From: CG2-30-36-39 sp964433225
GTDB lineage: Bacteria; Patescibacteriota; Microgenomatia; UBA1400; PJMF01
NCBI GenBank assembly: GCA_964433225.1
Contig: CAYSQA010000003.1
Location: 1-64,000 of the forward strand
Length of the DNA stretch: 64,000 nt
Direction of reading: 5' to 3'
Shown here: positions 32,400 through 41,177 of the stretch, piece by piece
How positions within the stretch are numbered: the first letter of the stretch is position 1
Layout of the letters: each line of letters opens with the position of its first letter
Position numbers and translations under genes: made by a program
The notes under the pieces: generated by a model
Seen by the model: the letters and a program-made list of their open reading frames with translations, nothing else
What the model was told of the DNA's origin: nothing
Database searches by the model: none

Positions 32400-33503
32400 A
32401 TGGCTTCTAGTTCTAGTATTCAACCACCAACAACTAACTTGACTGCCGCAACCAAGGCTGGTCGATTATTTGTTAAATACGGTACCATTACTTTGGTCGT
32501 TTTGATGGTGGGAAGAATGCTGTTATCTGCTTTTATTGCTTATTGGAAGGCTACTCATCCTGCACCACCACCACCACCCACGGTTGGTTTCGGAGTTTTG
32601 ACTGATATTAAGTTTCCTTTACAGACAGAAGCTGACCGTCCAAAGAGTTATCGTTTAGAAACTGGTTTGGGAAATCGTTTGCCAGAATTTGATATTGATC
32701 GAGCAAAAGTTTTCTTGATGCCCAGGGCTTCGGCTAATCTTTTGGCTGATCAAGAAATCAAGAAAATTGCTGCTACCTATGGTTTTATTTTTGAACCTCA
32801 ACTGTTGGATAGCCGAACTTATCGCTGGACCAAAACAGGAGTTTTAGATGCTAGTTTGGAAATAGATATCAGAAACAAGACGTTTTCTTACAAAACTAAT
32901 TATTTGTCAAAACCAGAGCTAATTGTCAGTACTGGCAAGACTCCTGAAGAATATGACGCTGTTAGAAGAGTCAAAGCTTTCTTGGATAGAACCGATTTAT
33001 TGCCAGAAGATATCGCTACTGCTCCAGGTGAAGCTGTATTTTTGAAGTCTTTAGGAGGTGAACTTGAAGAGGCTTTTTCTTTATCTGATGCAGATTTCAT
33101 TCAAATTAACTTAGATAGAACAGTTGTCGATGAACAATATGAAATGTACAATCCAGATCCTAAGAAAGGAGTGATCACAGCAGTTATTTCTGGGGTTTTA
33201 TCTGGTCAAGAAAGTATCGTTGATTTGGAGTATCATTACCGGCCAATAGACTATACTCAAGTTGAAACCTATCCAGTTAGATCAGCTCGATCTGCTTGGC
33301 AGGTTCTACAATCTGGCGGTGGTTATGTAGCAGCCAAGGGGAAAAGTGAGGAAGCCGTCATTAGAGAAGTTAAGCTTGGTTATTACGAAGATTGGGAAAA
33401 CGAACAAGAATATTTGCAACCAATTTATGTCTTTACTGGAGACAATGGGTTTGTCGGTTATGCTCCGGCAATTGATCCTCAGTATTTGATTGAAGGAAAT
33501 TAA
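32400..33503 (+). CDS. Hypothetical single-pass membrane protein, extracellular domain
   Basis: 367 residues. A low-complexity Ser/Thr N-terminus is followed by one helix (about 22-45) and a proline run (six residues) in the linker. A large mixed alpha/beta domain (about 65-367) ends with IYVFTGDNGFVGYAPAIDP. The tandem beta-rich halves recall the YycI/YycH type of extracytoplasmic regulator, but the similarity is only impressionistic. It sits between dacA and gltX, 9 nt and 2 nt away, so it is probably cotranscribed. A cell-wall role is inferred from location. Confidence 0.6.
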   Translation: MASSSSIQPPTTNLTAATKAGRLFVKYGTITLVVLMVGRMLLSAFIAYWKATHPAPPPPPTVGFGVLTDIKFPLQTEADRPKSYRLETGLGNRLPEFDIDRAKVFLMPRASANLLADQEIKKIAATYGFIFEPQLLDSRTYRWTKTGVLDASLEIDIRNKTFSYKTNYLSKPELIVSTGKTPEEYDAVRRVKAFLDRTDLLPEDIATAPGEAVFLKSLGGELEEAFSLSDADFIQINLDRTVVDEQYEMYNPDPKKGVITAVISGVLSGQESIVDLEYHYRPIDYTQVETYPVRSARSAWQVLQSGGGYVAAKGKSEEAVIREVKLGYYEDWENEQEYLQPIYVFTGDNGFVGYAPAIDPQYLIEGN

Positions 33504-33505
33504 TT

Positions 33506-34942
33506 ATGAAAACAGTAGTTAGAACTAGAATGGCTCCTAGTCCCACCGGAGAATTACATGTGGGAGGGATGTCAACTTTATTAAAAAATTACGCTTGGGC
33601 AAAAAAAAATGGAGGTCAGTTTATCTTACGAATTGAAGATACTGATAAAGAAAGAGAAGTTCCCGGTGCAGTGGCTGAAATTCAACAAGTAATTAGAGAT
33701 TATGGTCTTGATTGGGATGAAGGACCTGGTAAGGGCGGGGAGTTTGGTCCCTATATTCAATCTCAAAGAATGGAAATTTATCAACAAAAAGCTGAAGAAT
33801 TAGTTGCTAATGGTCAGGCTTATTATTGTTTTTGTACTAAGGAAAGATTAGAAAAAGTTCGTGAAGAACTAAAAGCTAACAAACAGCCACCTAAATATGA
33901 TAAGCACTGCCGAAGTTTAACTTCAGCTGAGGCCCAAGCTAAAAAAGAAGCTGGTGAGTCATGTGTCATTAGACTTAAAGTCCCAGAAGATAAACCTGTA
34001 GTGGTAGATGATTTATTAAGAGGAGAAATCATTATTAATTCTAATCAAGTTGATGATCAAGTTTTACTTAAGTCAGATGGTTATCCAACTTACCACTTGG
34101 CTGTAGTGGTAGATGATCATTTGATGAATATTTCTCATATTATGCGTGGTGAGGAATGGATTAGTTCTGCTCCCAAGCATGTTTTACTTTATGAAGCTTT
34201 TGGTTGGGAAAAACCGACTTTTGTGCATATTCCAGTTTTTCTAAATCCCGATGGTAAAGGTAAAATGAGTAAGAGAAAAGGGACTGTCTCTGCCAGATCA
34301 TTTTTGGATCGAGGTTATTTACCAGAAGCAATGTTGAATTTCTTTATGATTTTGGGTTGGGCCAAAGAAGATCAAGAAGAAGTAATGACTTTAGCAGAAT
34401 ATATCGAGGCTTTTGATCCAAAAGATCTTAGCCCAAAATCAGTGGCTTTTGATTTACAAAAACTAAATTGGTTAAATGGTGTCTATATTAGAAAGCTACC
34501 AATGAAGCTTCTAGCAGAGAAACTCCAACCTTTTTTACCGGCGAATTTTCCTAAAGATAAATTAACTGCTATTTTACCGTTGGTTTTTGAGCGGCTAGTG
34601 ACTCTGGCTGATATTGATGAGCTAACTCAGTTCTTTTATCAAGATGAACAACCAGATCAACAACTATTGCTTAAAAAGGCAACACCAAGTTTGGTGGCCG
34701 AGCAGTTGACAATGACCATCAAGGAATTAACGAAGATTGATGATTGGCGAGCAGAAAACCTCGAATCAGCAATTAGAGTTTTGCAAGAAAAAAATGATTG
34801 GCATAGAGGCCAATACTTTATGTTGCTTAGATTGGCCGTGACCGGTAGAAAAGCAACACCGCCATTATTTGAAACAATGGCGGTTATTGAAAAACCAACA
34901 GTTCTAGCTAGACTAGATAAAGCAATTAAGTTAGTGAATTAA
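33506..34942 (+). CDS. gltX: Glutamate-tRNA ligase
   Basis: 478 residues, class I. APSPTGELHVGG (about 9-20) is the HIGH motif and GKMSKRKGTVSA (about 252-263) the KMSKS motif. RIEDTDKEREVPG and the zinc-region segment YYCFCTKERLEK (about 107-118) are also typical. The C-terminal helical anticodon domain is about the normal length. It starts 2 nt after the upstream membrane protein. The window's only tRNA is tRNA-Glu, a natural substrate. Confidence 0.96.
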   Translation: MKTVVRTRMAPSPTGELHVGGMSTLLKNYAWAKKNGGQFILRIEDTDKEREVPGAVAEIQQVIRDYGLDWDEGPGKGGEFGPYIQSQRMEIYQQKAEELVANGQAYYCFCTKERLEKVREELKANKQPPKYDKHCRSLTSAEAQAKKEAGESCVIRLKVPEDKPVVVDDLLRGEIIINSNQVDDQVLLKSDGYPTYHLAVVVDDHLMNISHIMRGEEWISSAPKHVLLYEAFGWEKPTFVHIPVFLNPDGKGKMSKRKGTVSARSFLDRGYLPEAMLNFFMILGWAKEDQEEVMTLAEYIEAFDPKDLSPKSVAFDLQKLNWLNGVYIRKLPMKLLAEKLQPFLPANFPKDKLTAILPLVFERLVTLADIDELTQFFYQDEQPDQQLLLKKATPSLVAEQLTMTIKELTKIDDWRAENLESAIRVLQEKNDWHRGQYFMLLRLAVTGRKATPPLFETMAVIEKPTVLARLDKAIKLVN

Positions 34943-34949
34943 GCTTTTT

Positions 34950-35825
34950 ATGAATACTCCCCAAACTGCTCCACTGTCTAAAGAAGAATTTTTGGCTAAA
35001 GTTAAAAAGCTAAATATTAAAACTACTTCTCAACAGTTGTTGGCAGCTATTTCTTTAGCTGGTCAAATTGCTCTTAACCAACCTCATCTTCAGGGTCAGG
35101 TTCCTCAAGTTTATGCTAAGGAACCAGCTCAACAAGATGAATTAAAAGCAGAAGTTTCTAAAGAAGAACACAATGAGATTTTTGCCAAAATGGTGGGAAT
35201 GGTGAACCGACCGCCAGGACATTTGGCTAAAGATGAAGAGCTATACTTGGAACAACAATTAGCTGATATTTTGGGTTTTGAAGTAACTGCCGAGTTAGAT
35301 GAACATCGTTTAAATCATAGTATTGGTATTATGGGTGGAGAGCAACACCTCAAGCGTTTTGCTGGGGATGATTTGTCACAACATGATGCTTACTTAGAAG
35401 CAGGGATGGCTCCTGGTAGAGGGGCTTTTGGTTGGTTTACTGAAAATGGACAATTAACAGCAGAAGCTATTCAACGAGAAAAATATTATTTTGCTGTTCA
35501 AACTTTATATTTGCCAGACTGGAATAGTAACTATCAGGAACTAAAACCTTGGTATAAATATCGAAAAATGGTAATGATTAATCCGGCAGAAGAAATTGCC
35601 GTAGTTGGCGTGGTTGGTGATGCTGGTCCAGCCCAATGGGTCAAGAAACAATTTGGTGGTTCGCCCGAAGTAATTAGAGAAGGTAAAGTCTGGAGTCCCA
35701 AAAGCAAAGGGAGAGTGATTTTATGGTTTGTTGATGATCCAGAAAATAAGATTCCTTTAGGGCCGGTTAACTTGAGTTGGGATAATTTACAACAAATAGC
35801 AGCTAGTCAAACAAATAATTCTTAA
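34950..35825 (+). CDS. Conserved hypothetical protein
   Basis: 291 residues. The first about 70 residues are helical and Gln/Ala-rich. The segment ILGFEVTAELDEHRLNHSIG (about 110-129) is followed by the motif-rich GAFGWFTENGQ (about 155-165). The C-terminal region has VVGVVGDAGPAQWVKKQFGG (about 226-245) and SPEVIREGK, then GRVILWFVDDP. Gly-Asp-Ala-Gly-Pro and the Gly-Gly-Ser-Pro-Glu turn recall small double-psi or beta-barrel hydrolase-like domains, but I cannot name a family. No signal peptide is obvious. It lies in the gltX-ybeY-dnaX cluster. Confidence 0.55.
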   Translation: MNTPQTAPLSKEEFLAKVKKLNIKTTSQQLLAAISLAGQIALNQPHLQGQVPQVYAKEPAQQDELKAEVSKEEHNEIFAKMVGMVNRPPGHLAKDEELYLEQQLADILGFEVTAELDEHRLNHSIGIMGGEQHLKRFAGDDLSQHDAYLEAGMAPGRGAFGWFTENGQLTAEAIQREKYYFAVQTLYLPDWNSNYQELKPWYKYRKMVMINPAEEIAVVGVVGDAGPAQWVKKQFGGSPEVIREGKVWSPKSKGRVILWFVDDPENKIPLGPVNLSWDNLQQIAASQTNNS

Positions 35826-35846
35826 GTGTTAAGATAGTTAAAGCGT

Positions 35847-36236
35847 ATGATTATAGTTAATTTTTATATTGGTTCTCGTTACCCTGTGTCAAGAAAAAAA
35901 TTAAGACAAGCAGTTGATCAGGTACTGGCCAAACATGGAGTTGATCATGCCCAAGTTGATGTGTCAGTCGTTGGAGCGAGGAAAATTCAAACTTTAAACG
36001 AGACAATGTTGCAACATGATGGGCCAACGGATGTATTATCTTTTCCTCATCACGATAAAAAACAATTAACAGAAATTCCTTTACCAGCAGAGGTACCTCC
36101 TCATTTGGGAGATGTGGTGATTAGTTTTCCAGAGTCGATCAGGATGGCTAAAAAATTTGGGAAAAGAGTTGATGACCAGATTTGTTTTTATCTTGAACAT
36201 GGACTTATGCATCTGTTAGGGTATCATCACGATTAA
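35847..36236 (+). CDS. ybeY: Endoribonuclease YbeY (16S rRNA maturation)
   Basis: 129 residues. The zinc site EHGLMHLLGYHHD (about 117-129) provides the three His ligands of the HGxxHLxGYDH motif and ends the protein. DVLSFPH (about 62-68) and LGDVVISFP (about 91-99) are family signatures. It acts in 3' processing of 16S rRNA and ribosome quality control. A weak -10 (TAAGAT) lies 11 nt upstream. It ends 6 nt before dnaX. Confidence 0.92.
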   Translation: MIIVNFYIGSRYPVSRKKLRQAVDQVLAKHGVDHAQVDVSVVGARKIQTLNETMLQHDGPTDVLSFPHHDKKQLTEIPLPAEVPPHLGDVVISFPESIRMAKKFGKRVDDQICFYLEHGLMHLLGYHHD

Positions 36237-36242
36237 TTAATT

Positions 36243-37850
36243 ATGGCTTGGCACAGAAAACACAGACCGAAACTAATCAGTGAACTTCACTTAACCAATG
36301 TTAGGGAAGCTTTAACTAGTTTAATGCAAACAACTAGTTTTCCTCAGGTTTTTTTGTTTGCTGGTCCCAAAGGGACGGGTAAAACTTCTGCTTCAAGAAT
36401 TTTAGGAGCAATGCTTAACGATCCTAAAAATGATCAAGCTGTTGAAAGTTTATTTTTTAAAAAAGATTTACCAAAAAAAGTAACCCTCAAAGATCCTGAT
36501 GTAGATTCCAAATTTGCTCAGTTAGTTTATGCCGGTTCATCCTTTGTTGTTCAAGAGATGGATGCCGCTTCACATCGAGGAATTGATGATATTAGAGCAC
36601 TTAAGGAACGAGCGATGTTACCGCCTCAGGAGGGTAAAATTACTGTCTATATTCTTGATGAAGCTCACATGCTTACTACAGAGGCTTTTAATGCTTTGTT
36701 AAAGTTATTAGAGGAGCCCCCAGTTCATGCTTTGTTTATTTTAGCTACCACGGAGTTTCATAAAATTCCTGAAACAATTACTTCCAGAAGTTTTCACTTA
36801 GCTTTTCGTCAAGCTACCGATGATGAGTTATTGGCTGCTTTACAGTCGGTATTAGCTAAGGAAAAGATTAAGGCAGATGATGAAATTCTCAAACTTATAG
36901 TGCAACGAGCCGATGGTAGTTTTCGTGATGGAGTGAAGTTGCTGGAATCAGTCGTGGAAGATGAGCAAATAACCTTGGCTTCAGTGGAAAAAATCTTGGG
37001 GAAGAATGTTGAACCACTCCTAATTGAGTTGGTTCAGGCTGTTTTAGATAAAGATGAAACTCAAGTTAGTCAGTTAATTGCAGATTTGCGTCAACAGAAG
37101 TTTGCTGAAAAATATGTTTATCAAGTGTTGTTTTCTCTATTACATCATTCATTGCTTCAGGATTTGGGTGTTAAGCCTGGTCAGGCTTTATTTAAGCAAA
37201 AAATTGCTCGCTTTTTCTTAGATGAACTTTTGAAAGCTAACTTGGATGCTTTTTCGCCTATTAATTTTTTAAGTTTGGAAATAAAACTACTATCTTTGGT
37301 CGAACGAGCCAAACAAAAAAATGGTGCAACTCCTCCTAGCAAAAAAAAAATAAAAAACCCGATAGTTACCAAAGTTGATAATCATCAAGTTAAATCAGAA
37401 ACGTCAGAAATAATGACGACTGAAGTAGTAGTCAGTAGTCAAAAGCAAGGAAACTTTAATGAAGTTGACCAAGAAAATGCTAGTGAAGAAGAGAAGTTTT
37501 ATTTAACAGAAGAAGTTCATGATTTAGGGAAAAATTTACTAGAGCAGTGGGACCAATTTTTAAAAATTGTTCAGCATAAAAATGCTACGGTGGCAGCCTT
37601 ACTAAGATCTAGTAAACCTTCGATTGGCGATACTGGTATCCCCGAAGTGGCTGTTTTTTATAAATTTCATCAAGAACAACTACAACAACAAAAGTACATG
37701 AACATTCTTCAGGAGTGTACTAAAGATTTGGTTGGAAGTATTTTACCATTGCACGTATCATTACATGAAATTCCTCAAGAGGCCACTCTGGTTGAGGTTG
37801 ATAACCCTCCTCCCCAGTTAGCCCAATTGGCAGAAGAAGCTTTGATGTAG
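36243..37850 (+). CDS. dnaX: DNA polymerase III subunit gamma/tau
   Basis: 535 residues. The clamp-loader AAA+ core has Walker A GPKGTGKTS (41-49), the Walker B-like VYILDEAHML (about 136-145), sensor 1 around TTEFHKIPETITSRS (about 175-189), and sensor 2 GSFRDGVKLLE. In most DnaX proteins four Cys bind zinc between Walker A and the DAASH block. Here the corresponding segment (about 58-100, LNDPKNDQAVESLFF onward) has none. The C-terminal third is a charged linker plus a small helical domain. No frameshift signal for a short gamma form was identified. Confidence 0.92.
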   Translation: MAWHRKHRPKLISELHLTNVREALTSLMQTTSFPQVFLFAGPKGTGKTSASRILGAMLNDPKNDQAVESLFFKKDLPKKVTLKDPDVDSKFAQLVYAGSSFVVQEMDAASHRGIDDIRALKERAMLPPQEGKITVYILDEAHMLTTEAFNALLKLLEEPPVHALFILATTEFHKIPETITSRSFHLAFRQATDDELLAALQSVLAKEKIKADDEILKLIVQRADGSFRDGVKLLESVVEDEQITLASVEKILGKNVEPLLIELVQAVLDKDETQVSQLIADLRQQKFAEKYVYQVLFSLLHHSLLQDLGVKPGQALFKQKIARFFLDELLKANLDAFSPINFLSLEIKLLSLVERAKQKNGATPPSKKKIKNPIVTKVDNHQVKSETSEIMTTEVVVSSQKQGNFNEVDQENASEEEKFYLTEEVHDLGKNLLEQWDQFLKIVQHKNATVAALLRSSKPSIGDTGIPEVAVFYKFHQEQLQQQKYMNILQECTKDLVGSILPLHVSLHEIPQEATLVEVDNPPPQLAQLAEEALM

Positions 37851-37863
37851 TGGAGAGTTATAG

Positions 37864-37869
37864 TACAAT
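37864..37869 (+). promoter_or_regulatory. -10 box TACAAT of ybaB
   Basis: TACAAT lies 30 nt before the ATG at 37900. An SD (GGAAGGGA) lies between, so this gene has an ordinary short leader. Confidence 0.45.
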
Positions 37870-37899
37870 CAGTTTATTATCAGGAAGGGAAATAATTTT

Positions 37900-38181
37900 A
37901 TGGCAAATCCATTTAAAGCTTTAGGAGACTTAAACAAGCTTCGTCAACAAGCCAAAAAAATGCAACAAGAACTCTCAGCTGAAGAAATTCGTGTTGAGGA
38001 GGGTGATATTGTGGTAGTAATTTCTGGTGATCAAAAAATTAAGCAATTTTCAGTTCAAGGTATCAGTAGTGATGAGGCCGTGGAAGTATTGAATAAAGCA
38101 ATCAAAAAATCTCAGGAAGTCGCTGCTAAAAAACTTCAGGCCATGACTGGCGGTCTTGGTGGCATGATGGGTGGTAACTAG
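37900..38181 (+). CDS. ybaB: YbaB/EbfC nucleoid-associated protein
   Basis: 93 residues. A helical N-terminus LNKLRQQAKKMQQEL (about 9-23), a central sheet (VVVISGDQKIKQFSV) and a Gly/Met-rich end GGLGGMMGGN are typical. It binds DNA as a dimer and compacts or marks the nucleoid. It follows dnaX as in most bacteria, here with its own promoter and SD, and is closed by a terminator. Confidence 0.93.
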   Translation: MANPFKALGDLNKLRQQAKKMQQELSAEEIRVEEGDIVVVISGDQKIKQFSVQGISSDEAVEVLNKAIKKSQEVAAKKLQAMTGGLGGMMGGN

Positions 38182-38200
38182 AATTTATATTTGTTAATTT

Positions 38201-38229
38201 AAAAAGGCTCCTTGATGGGAGCCTTTTTT
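38201..38229 (+). terminator. Intrinsic terminator after ybaB
   Basis: An 11-bp stem AAAAAGGCTCC/GGAGCCTTTTT with loop TTGATG ends in six T, 20 nt after the ybaB stop. Confidence 0.95.
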
Positions 38230-38239
38230 CGAGGTATTT

Positions 38240-38818
38240 ATGGAACAATTTTTTTTGGCTACCGGTAACCAACACAAAATTAAAGAAGTTTTGGAGATAG
38301 CACCCCAAATAGCTTGGTTGACGGTGAATGATTTTTCAGCTCTAAAAAATTTTGAACCGGCAGAGATTGGTAAAAGTTTTAGCGAAAATGCTGAAATTAA
38401 GGCTAAAGCTTTTGCTGAAAAAACCGGTTTGATCACGGTGGCTGAAGACTCAGGTTTAGAAGTCGAGAGCTTAAATCAAGAACCTGGTATTTATTCTGCT
38501 CGTTGGGTAATCGGGACAGATACAGATCGTAATTTAGCTTTATTGAAAAAATTGGAAGGAGAAACCAATCGAGCGGCTCGTTATGTAGCTACTCTTTGTG
38601 TCTTTAATCCTAAAACTGGTCAAACAGGTTTTTTTAGAGGTGAAGTTAAAGGAGCAATTGCTCATGAGATTAGAGGCAGTCATGGTTTTGGTTATGACCC
38701 AGTTTTTATTCCGGTAGGTTATACAGCAACCTTTGGAGAACTTGACGAGACGATCAAACAACAATTTAGCCATCGCAAAGAAGCTTTTAAAAAATTCTTA
38801 GCTTGGTTAAAGCCTTAG
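38240..38818 (+). CDS. rdgB: Non-canonical purine NTP pyrophosphatase (RdgB/HAM1)
   Basis: 192 residues. It hydrolyses ITP, dITP and XTP to monophosphates and keeps them out of DNA. FLATGNQHKIKEV (about 4-16) binds the nucleotide, TVAEDSGLEVESL (about 66-78) holds the catalytic Asp, SARWVIG follows, and GSHGFGYDPVFIP (about 145-157) and SHRKEAFKKF are the C-terminal signatures. It starts 10 nt after the terminator with a GAGG SD. Part of its transcription may come from read-through. Confidence 0.95.
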   Translation: MEQFFLATGNQHKIKEVLEIAPQIAWLTVNDFSALKNFEPAEIGKSFSENAEIKAKAFAEKTGLITVAEDSGLEVESLNQEPGIYSARWVIGTDTDRNLALLKKLEGETNRAARYVATLCVFNPKTGQTGFFRGEVKGAIAHEIRGSHGFGYDPVFIPVGYTATFGELDETIKQQFSHRKEAFKKFLAWLKP

Positions 38819-38866
38819 AGTCTATTCAAGATTTATCATTATCAAAGAGAGATTTCGTATAGGTTC

Positions 38867-40186
38867 TTAGTCGCTTAAGCCTTTGACATCTTGATGTTTT
38901 TTACCAATGACAAAATCGGTAAGAGTTTTTTCTACTATTACTGGTTTGATGAACTGTTCAACCATCTTCTTGGAATTAATGACATTAAGTTCTTTGAAGA
39001 AAAACTCAAATTTTTTTTCTAGAGTAGCTCTAATTTTTTGTTTGTTTTCTTCAGGAATATCCCAAGTTTGTTGTTTAAATGGTCCCCAGGCTTTTTTGCG
39101 TAATTGGTAGTGAAATTGTTCAGCTGTCTGATCATTTTTTCGTTCGTCACTTAAGTTTTCATCGGCATATTGGTACATAGCCAGTAATAAATCTTGAGGG
39201 AAAGCCGGGTGATCCATAATCATATTTTGAAAACCAGTGGCCAAATGAACCTCTAAAGCTTTATTCAAAGTGAATTGGTTAAAATATTTATCTGGTAGAG
39301 TAGAAGCTCCATGTTGAACTGAACCGCCAATTTGGTATTTTTCCTGACCAACTTCAGTAATGTTTTTTAAAATTGAAAAGTCCACATCTAAATCTGCCAA
39401 TGAACCATCAGCTAAGACCACTCCACCATGGCTAGTGCCAGTTTGCACACTAATTTTACTGATACCAACCATATCTTTAGTTAAACCCTGATTAAAACCA
39501 TTCATATAGGCTTCAAAATCAGCTACGGTGCTGTTCTTTCCTCCAATATGACCAATTTCTCCTCCAAGGGAAATAGTGATGCCCTGTGGTTCTAGTGATC
39601 TGATGTATTCAGCTAATTCTAGTGAAAATTGATAATTGGGGATTTGTTCCTCTGCTTCGGTTGGTTTGGCTAAATCAACCAGGGTCGACATATCAATATC
39701 AATATTGTAAAAACCAGCAGCGATCGCTTCATTAATCAGGTCTTTAATTTTTTCAATTTCTCCAGTTTTGGGTTTACCTGGTTCAGCAGCTTTAGCTTGG
39801 AAGTGATCACCCTGAATAAATAATGGTCCAGACCAACCCTCCCTCAGTGCAGCAGCAGTAATGACTGTGACATATTCTTGAGGTGATTGATCAGTGTAGC
39901 CAATTTCAGATCTGGCAATTTCAAAAATCATTGCTCCAACTTGGTTTTTAAGTGCAGCTGAAAAAGTAGCCCTAGCTGTATCATAAGTCATCCCACGCAA
40001 GTTCATGGCTGGGACAGTAAAGTTATTAGGTAGTTCTTTATGACCTCTGGCTAAATAAAGATCATTAATCGAGCTAGGAATGACTCCAGCTTTAATGCCT
40101 GCTTTCCAGATTTCAAATCTGGCAGTTTGTTGCTCTTTATCTTTCCCAAAAACTGCTTGGTAAACTAGTTGGTCAATGTTTTGCAT
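38867..40186 (-). CDS. fba: Class II fructose-bisphosphate aldolase-type protein
   Basis: 439 residues, zinc-dependent aldolase family. The sequence shows FIQGDHFQAKA (about 122-132) with a metal His, NIDIDMSTLVDL, SLGGEIGHIGGKN (about 203-215) with Glu/His, VQTGTSHGGVVL (about 247-258) with the phosphate-binding turn, and IGGSVQHGAST (about 287-297). It is longer than the usual 280-360 residues through an N-terminal extension and a 100-residue C-terminal helical part. Neighbouring pgk and glpX argue for the FBP reaction; a tagatose or other ketose-bisphosphate substrate is possible. Confidence 0.88.
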   Translation of the reverse strand: MQNIDQLVYQAVFGKDKEQQTARFEIWKAGIKAGVIPSSINDLYLARGHKELPNNFTVPAMNLRGMTYDTARATFSAALKNQVGAMIFEIARSEIGYTDQSPQEYVTVITAAALREGWSGPLFIQGDHFQAKAAEPGKPKTGEIEKIKDLINEAIAAGFYNIDIDMSTLVDLAKPTEAEEQIPNYQFSLELAEYIRSLEPQGITISLGGEIGHIGGKNSTVADFEAYMNGFNQGLTKDMVGISKISVQTGTSHGGVVLADGSLADLDVDFSILKNITEVGQEKYQIGGSVQHGASTLPDKYFNQFTLNKALEVHLATGFQNMIMDHPAFPQDLLLAMYQYADENLSDERKNDQTAEQFHYQLRKKAWGPFKQQTWDIPEENKQKIRATLEKKFEFFFKELNVINSKKMVEQFIKPVIVEKTLTDFVIGKKHQDVKGLSD

Positions 40187-40201
40187 AAAGCTCCTTTTAT
40201 T

Positions 40202-41164
40202 TTAAATACGATATTCAATTGTTTCTTTGTCAAAGACATGAGTGGTATCAATGAAGCGAATTTTATTACTTTGATTGGTCATGACTAAGCTATGAGTTCT
40301 AGCTCCATCACCAAAGAACCTTACTCCTTTCAGGATATCACCATTAGTTACTCCTGTAGCACAAAAAACAATGTTTTTGCCGCTAGCCAGGTCTTCGTGA
40401 GTATAAATTCTGTTAAGTTGGCCGCCCATCTTTTTTAATCTAGTTTCTTCCTCTTTATTTTTGGGCCAGAAACGAGCTTGCATTTCACCTTTAATACAAC
40501 GTAGAGCAGCAGCAGTCATTACCCCTTCTGGAGCTGCTCCAATCCCCATGACCGCATGAATGCCGGTGCCTCTCATACAAGCAGCAATACCTGGGAACAA
40601 ATCTCCATCAGGAATTAGTTTGACTCTAGCTCCTGCTTCTCTAATATCAGCAATTAGTTCTTCATGTCGATCTCGATCTAAAACAGTAATGGTGAGATCG
40701 TCAATATCTCGGTCCAAAACTCTGGCAAGGGTTTTTAAGGTTTTTTTGACTGGATCATCAAGGCTCACTTTACCAACAGCTTCTGGTGGAACCACTAGCT
40801 TTTCCATGTACATATCTGGAGCGTGGAATAAGCCACCTTTTTCACTAGCAGCCAAAACAGAGATAGCTCTTGGTCCTAAGTTAGCAGTAGCATTGGTGTT
40901 TTCTAGAGGATCAACGGCGATATCCACCTCTTTGCCGTTTCCAGATCCAAGTTTTTCACCAATGAAAAGCATTGGGGCTTCGTCACGCTCCCCTTCACCG
41001 ATTACCACTCGGCCAGAAAACTCAACTTCATTTAAAAAACTACGGATAGCTTTGACTGCCGCATCATCGGCTCCATTTTTGTCACCATAACCAGCAGCTC
41101 TAGCTGCGGCAATAGCTCCTACTTCGGTGGCATGAGAAAGAGACAAAGCGAGGGTTTGTTCCAT
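40202..41164 (-). CDS. glpX: Class II fructose-1,6-bisphosphatase
   Basis: 320 residues. It dephosphorylates FBP to fructose-6-phosphate, the committed gluconeogenic step. Metal motifs are VIGEGERDEAPML (about 55-67) and DIAVDPLENTNA (about 81-92), with the Thr-for-Gly change seen in the cyanobacterial FBP/SBPase group; GIGAAPEGVMTAAAL (about 202-216) is the substrate region. In bacteria of this type it may also act on sedoheptulose bisphosphate. It is in an operon with fba and pgk. Confidence 0.93.
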   Translation of the reverse strand: MEQTLALSLSHATEVGAIAAARAAGYGDKNGADDAAVKAIRSFLNEVEFSGRVVIGEGERDEAPMLFIGEKLGSGNGKEVDIAVDPLENTNATANLGPRAISVLAASEKGGLFHAPDMYMEKLVVPPEAVGKVSLDDPVKKTLKTLARVLDRDIDDLTITVLDRDRHEELIADIREAGARVKLIPDGDLFPGIAACMRGTGIHAVMGIGAAPEGVMTAAALRCIKGEMQARFWPKNKEEETRLKKMGGQLNRIYTHEDLASGKNIVFCATGVTNGDILKGVRFFGDGARTHSLVMTNQSNKIRFIDTTHVFDKETIEYRI

Positions 41165-41177
41165 AAGGAAAGTTCCT

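Noticed and set aside
40560..41090. Long open frame on the plus strand opposite glpX
   Set aside because: Fully antisense to a clear glpX gene; Ser-rich composition reflects codons of the real gene read backwards.
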